Under the pieces are notes generated by a model that saw nothing but the letters and a program-made list of their open reading frames with translations, was not told the origin of the DNA and did no database searches. Made by a program: the position numbers and the translations under genes. A stretch of 7,106 bases of DNA, from NCBI GenBank assembly GCA_018901315.1, contig JAHIFA010000093.1:1-7106 (forward strand), given 5' to 3'. The DNA comes from Nanobdellota archaeon. GTDB taxonomy: Archaea; Nanobdellota; Nanobdellia; Woesearchaeales; CG1-02-33-12. Shown piece by piece: positions 5,364 to 7,106 of this stretch; within the stretch, counting starts at the first letter, position 1, and every line of letters starts with the position of its first letter.

Positions 5364-6035
5364 ATGAAATTAAAAATACATTTATGCGATAAAGTTGAAG
5401 AATCCTTGTTTGATAATTTTCATAATGAATTAAATAAAGTATTTCCTTTTGGATTTGAGGTCTTTTTAGAAGATAAATTTTCTCTCGATGCAAAAAGTTC
5501 TAAGAAATTATTATCTTGTTCAGAAGGTGATAATATCTTCAAATATGATTCAATTTCTATTTTTGATCAAAATTTTTTTAATCTTACTAAAATAACTCAA
5601 AAATACCCCAAAGATGACTCCTTAAGGGTGTTCTATTTAACAACATCATTCTATCATGAATCAATAAAACCGATACCGATAGTCCAAATAGGGGCCTTCA
5701 CCCAAAAAATTGATAATAATTATCATTTATGTTACAGTATGAGTGGAACTATTGATTTTTCAAAAAACCATTTACTTATTGGGGGCACGCCTTTTGAGAC
5801 AAATGAAAATTATCCCCCTATTTTTCATGAATTGTTTCATCTCCTGCATGACAAAAAAATAGATAATTGTTATAAGAATGGGATTCAGGTAGCGCATTGC
5901 AACAATTTTGTACTGGAAGAGAGATGTATTATGAATCCTCCCAAGGAAGTATTTTATTCACCGAGTTATGATAATAGAGATAGAGTGGGTTCTCGCTTTT
6001 GTAAAACTTGTTTGAAAAAATTATCTAATATTTAA
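5364..6035 (+). CDS. Divergent archaemetzincin-like zinc metallopeptidase
   Basis: The product has 223 residues and no signal peptide or membrane segment, so it is probably cytoplasmic. The zinc-binding helix is HELFHLLHD (H155, E156, H159). Downstream come H178-C179, then C188-I-M190, then C213-x-x-C216. Archaemetzincins have HExxHxxGxxHC, CxM (the Met-turn) and CxxC in this order, with the four Cys holding a structural zinc. All these elements are here, except that the third His does not follow at the usual distance: H178 lies 23 residues after H155 instead of 10, and the family Gly is His (H162). Zinc could instead be held by H162, D163 or H178. The N-terminal half shows no recognised domain. 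The gene has its own promoter and stands alone, divergent from the cupin. Its DNA is visibly more AT-rich than that of most neighbours. Peptidase activity is inferred, and the substrate is unknown. Confidence 0.75.
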   Translation: MKLKIHLCDKVEESLFDNFHNELNKVFPFGFEVFLEDKFSLDAKSSKKLLSCSEGDNIFKYDSISIFDQNFFNLTKITQKYPKDDSLRVFYLTTSFYHESIKPIPIVQIGAFTQKIDNNYHLCYSMSGTIDFSKNHLLIGGTPFETNENYPPIFHELFHLLHDKKIDNCYKNGIQVAHCNNFVLEERCIMNPPKEVFYSPSYDNRDRVGSRFCKTCLKKLSNI

Positions 6036-6048
6036 AAACCAATAAAAA

Positions 6049-6063
6049 GAAAGCTTTATAAAA
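6049..6063 (+). promoter_or_regulatory. BRE/TATA promoter for the exoribonuclease gene
   Basis: AGAAAG (6048-6053) precedes CTTTATAAAA (6054-6063). A transcript beginning about 26 bases downstream would start near 6081-6086, around the GGGGG run. That is well before the nearest conventional in-frame start at 6147 and matters for where translation begins. Confidence 0.6.
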
Positions 6064-6083
6064 ATTGAGATTATAGTAAGATT

Positions 6084-6089
6084 GGGGGT
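6084..6089 (+). promoter_or_regulatory. G-rich Shine-Dalgarno-like site ahead of a possible non-AUG start
   Basis: GGGGGT resembles the archaeal SD core. It lies directly before an in-frame ATT (6090) and 6 bases before an in-frame ATC (6096), but 57 bases before GTG 6147. No ATG, GTG or TTG is in frame nearby. This suggests that translation starts upstream of 6147. Confidence 0.4.
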
Positions 6090-6146
6090 ATTAAAATCAA
6101 ATATAAGAAGAAACAGCCAGTTTCAGCATTAAATGATGGCGATAAG

Positions 6147-7073
6147 GTGGATGATGTCTTTGTTGTAAAGATAAAGAAAGCTATGTCATCTTATGCCAAG
6201 GGGTTCTTTTTCCAGCTGATTTTGTCAGACAACAGCGGAAAAACCCTTGATTACAGGTATTGGGGCAGCCAGGATGAGAAAAAAGTAAGAATGCTTTATG
6301 ACTCAATAAAAGCAGACTCTGTTGTTCATGTACAGGGCAAGGTTTCTCTTTATAGCGGAAAACTTCAACTAACAACCAATGAGCCATTTATAATTGAACC
6401 ATTAAAAGAAGATGAATATGACAAAGCTGATTTCATCAAGCCAGCAAGAAAAGATATTGATGACATGTATTCAGAACTAAAATCAGCTATTGCTGATGTT
6501 AAAAATCAAGATATAAAGAAATTATTGGAAAATATATTCAATGACCCTGCCATGGAAGCAAAATTCAAGGAACATCCAGGTGCAATCGAAATACACCATA
6601 ACTGGATAGGCGGATTGTTGGAGCATACTTTAGAGGTCTTAAAATATTCTATATTAAGCTTAAAATTATTTACTGGACTGGACAAAGACCTCTTGATTGC
6701 AGGGGCATTGCTGCATGACATAGGAAAGTTAGATGAGCTTGAAGTAACCTCAAGGATTAAGGGCTCTGATTCAGGCCAGCTGGTTGGCCACATTGTCTTA
6801 AGCACAATCTTTGTTTCAAATGAAATGGATAAAATTGACTTTAAAAAAGAATTAAAGAATAAACTGCTTCATATAATAGTCAGCCACCATGGAAAAACAG
6901 AGTATGGCTCACCTAAACAGCCGATGTTTCCAGAGGCAGTTGTTATTTATTATGCAGATGAGATGAGCTCAAAGATAGCTGAGATAACTGAATTTGTCAA
7001 GGATTCAATAGAAGACACAGAGGATGACTTTATGTTTCACTGGAGAAAACAGCACAATATTTATCTTAAATGA
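6147..7073 (+). CDS. YhaM-type 3'-5' exoribonuclease (OB-fold plus HD domain)
   Basis: From GTG 6147 the product is 308 residues, close to the 314 of Bacillus YhaM. Residues about 1-85 are an OB fold that would bind single-stranded nucleic acid (VFVVKIKKA, then FFFQLILSDNSGKTLDYRYW, then VHVQGKVSLYSGKLQL). Residues about 145-285 are an HD hydrolase domain: HHNWIGGLLEHT, the HD pair in LLHDIGKLDEL (H190, D191), GHIVLS, the SHHGKTEYGSPKQP block typical of YhaM, and D271 in YYADEMSSK. The inferred role is metal-dependent 3'-5' trimming of RNA, perhaps single-stranded DNA. The frame stays open upstream to 6069, and residues there (KKKQPVSALNDGDKV) resemble the normal family N-terminus, so the true start is probably an ATT at 6090 or ATC at 6096. 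The gene has its own promoter. Confidence 0.85.
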   Translation: MDDVFVVKIKKAMSSYAKGFFFQLILSDNSGKTLDYRYWGSQDEKKVRMLYDSIKADSVVHVQGKVSLYSGKLQLTTNEPFIIEPLKEDEYDKADFIKPARKDIDDMYSELKSAIADVKNQDIKKLLENIFNDPAMEAKFKEHPGAIEIHHNWIGGLLEHTLEVLKYSILSLKLFTGLDKDLLIAGALLHDIGKLDELEVTSRIKGSDSGQLVGHIVLSTIFVSNEMDKIDFKKELKNKLLHIIVSHHGKTEYGSPKQPMFPEAVVIYYADEMSSKIAEITEFVKDSIEDTEDDFMFHWRKQHNIYLK

Positions 7074-7083
7074 GATTTGGAAA

Positions 7084-7106
7084 ATGAACCATTATAGAAA
7101 AAGAAC
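7084..7106 (+). CDS. Possible start of a further gene, cut by the window edge
   Basis: ATG 7084 opens a frame reading MNHYRKR to the window end, 10 bases after the exoribonuclease stop. A weak GGA lies 3 bases before it. Too little is visible to identify a product, and it may not be coding. Confidence 0.2.

Noticed and set aside
6181..6805. Minus-strand frames inside the exoribonuclease
   Set aside because: They are shadows of a gene with clear OB-fold and HD motifs and have no recognisable domain.
1..7106. CRISPR array, tRNA, rRNA, insertion sequence or toxin-antitoxin pair
   Set aside because: No regularly spaced repeats, tRNA cloverleaf, rRNA-like stretch, transposase motif or paired small toxin/antitoxin genes were found on reading the window.

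Overview
The window reads as AT-rich archaeal DNA. Several genes have an AT-rich TATA element centred about 25-28 bases before the start codon, often with a purine-rich BRE-like stretch, and no Shine-Dalgarno (SD) sequence, as expected of leaderless archaeal transcripts. Genes inside operons have SD motifs instead. Protein content agrees: an MJ0882-type methyltransferase, an archaemetzincin-like peptidase and lysine-rich, membrane-anchored thioredoxin-fold proteins. Small AT-rich genomes with this mix are typical of DPANN archaea such as Woesearchaeota or Pacearchaeota. That placement is inference; the archaeal assignment is firmer.

Layout. (1) Positions 1-2114, minus strand: a two-gene operon for protein folding outside the membrane. 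It encodes a parvulin-type prolyl isomerase fused to a CPHC thioredoxin-like domain, then a membrane-anchored protein (cut by the window edge) with two thioredoxin-like domains around two Cys-rich, Asp-rich, calcium-loop-like repeats. (2) Positions 2222-3470, plus strand, divergent from (1): two tandem paralogous membrane-anchored proteins of unknown function. Both have a conserved Cys pair and several N-glycosylation sequons in the outer domain. (3) Positions 3509-4808, plus strand: an MJ0882-like RNA/protein methyltransferase, a DUF1844 protein with a long Lys/Glu tail, and a small lysine-rich ORF. (4) Positions 4836-6035: a divergent pair in visibly more AT-rich DNA, a small cupin lacking the usual metal ligands (minus) and a divergent archaemetzincin-like zinc peptidase (plus). 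(5) Positions 6054-7073, plus strand: a YhaM-type OB-fold/HD-domain 3'-5' exoribonuclease, with an open question about its start codon. A further gene may begin at 7084.

Working together: regions 1 and 2 look like an envelope protein-folding locus, with thiol-disulfide and prolyl isomerization enzymes facing two Cys-containing surface proteins across one shared promoter region. The partner assignment is inference. No tRNA, rRNA, CRISPR array, insertion sequence or integrase was seen. The main items for a second look are the metallopeptidase with a split archaemetzincin signature, the paralogous surface-protein pair beside the folding enzymes, and the apparently non-AUG start of the exoribonuclease.
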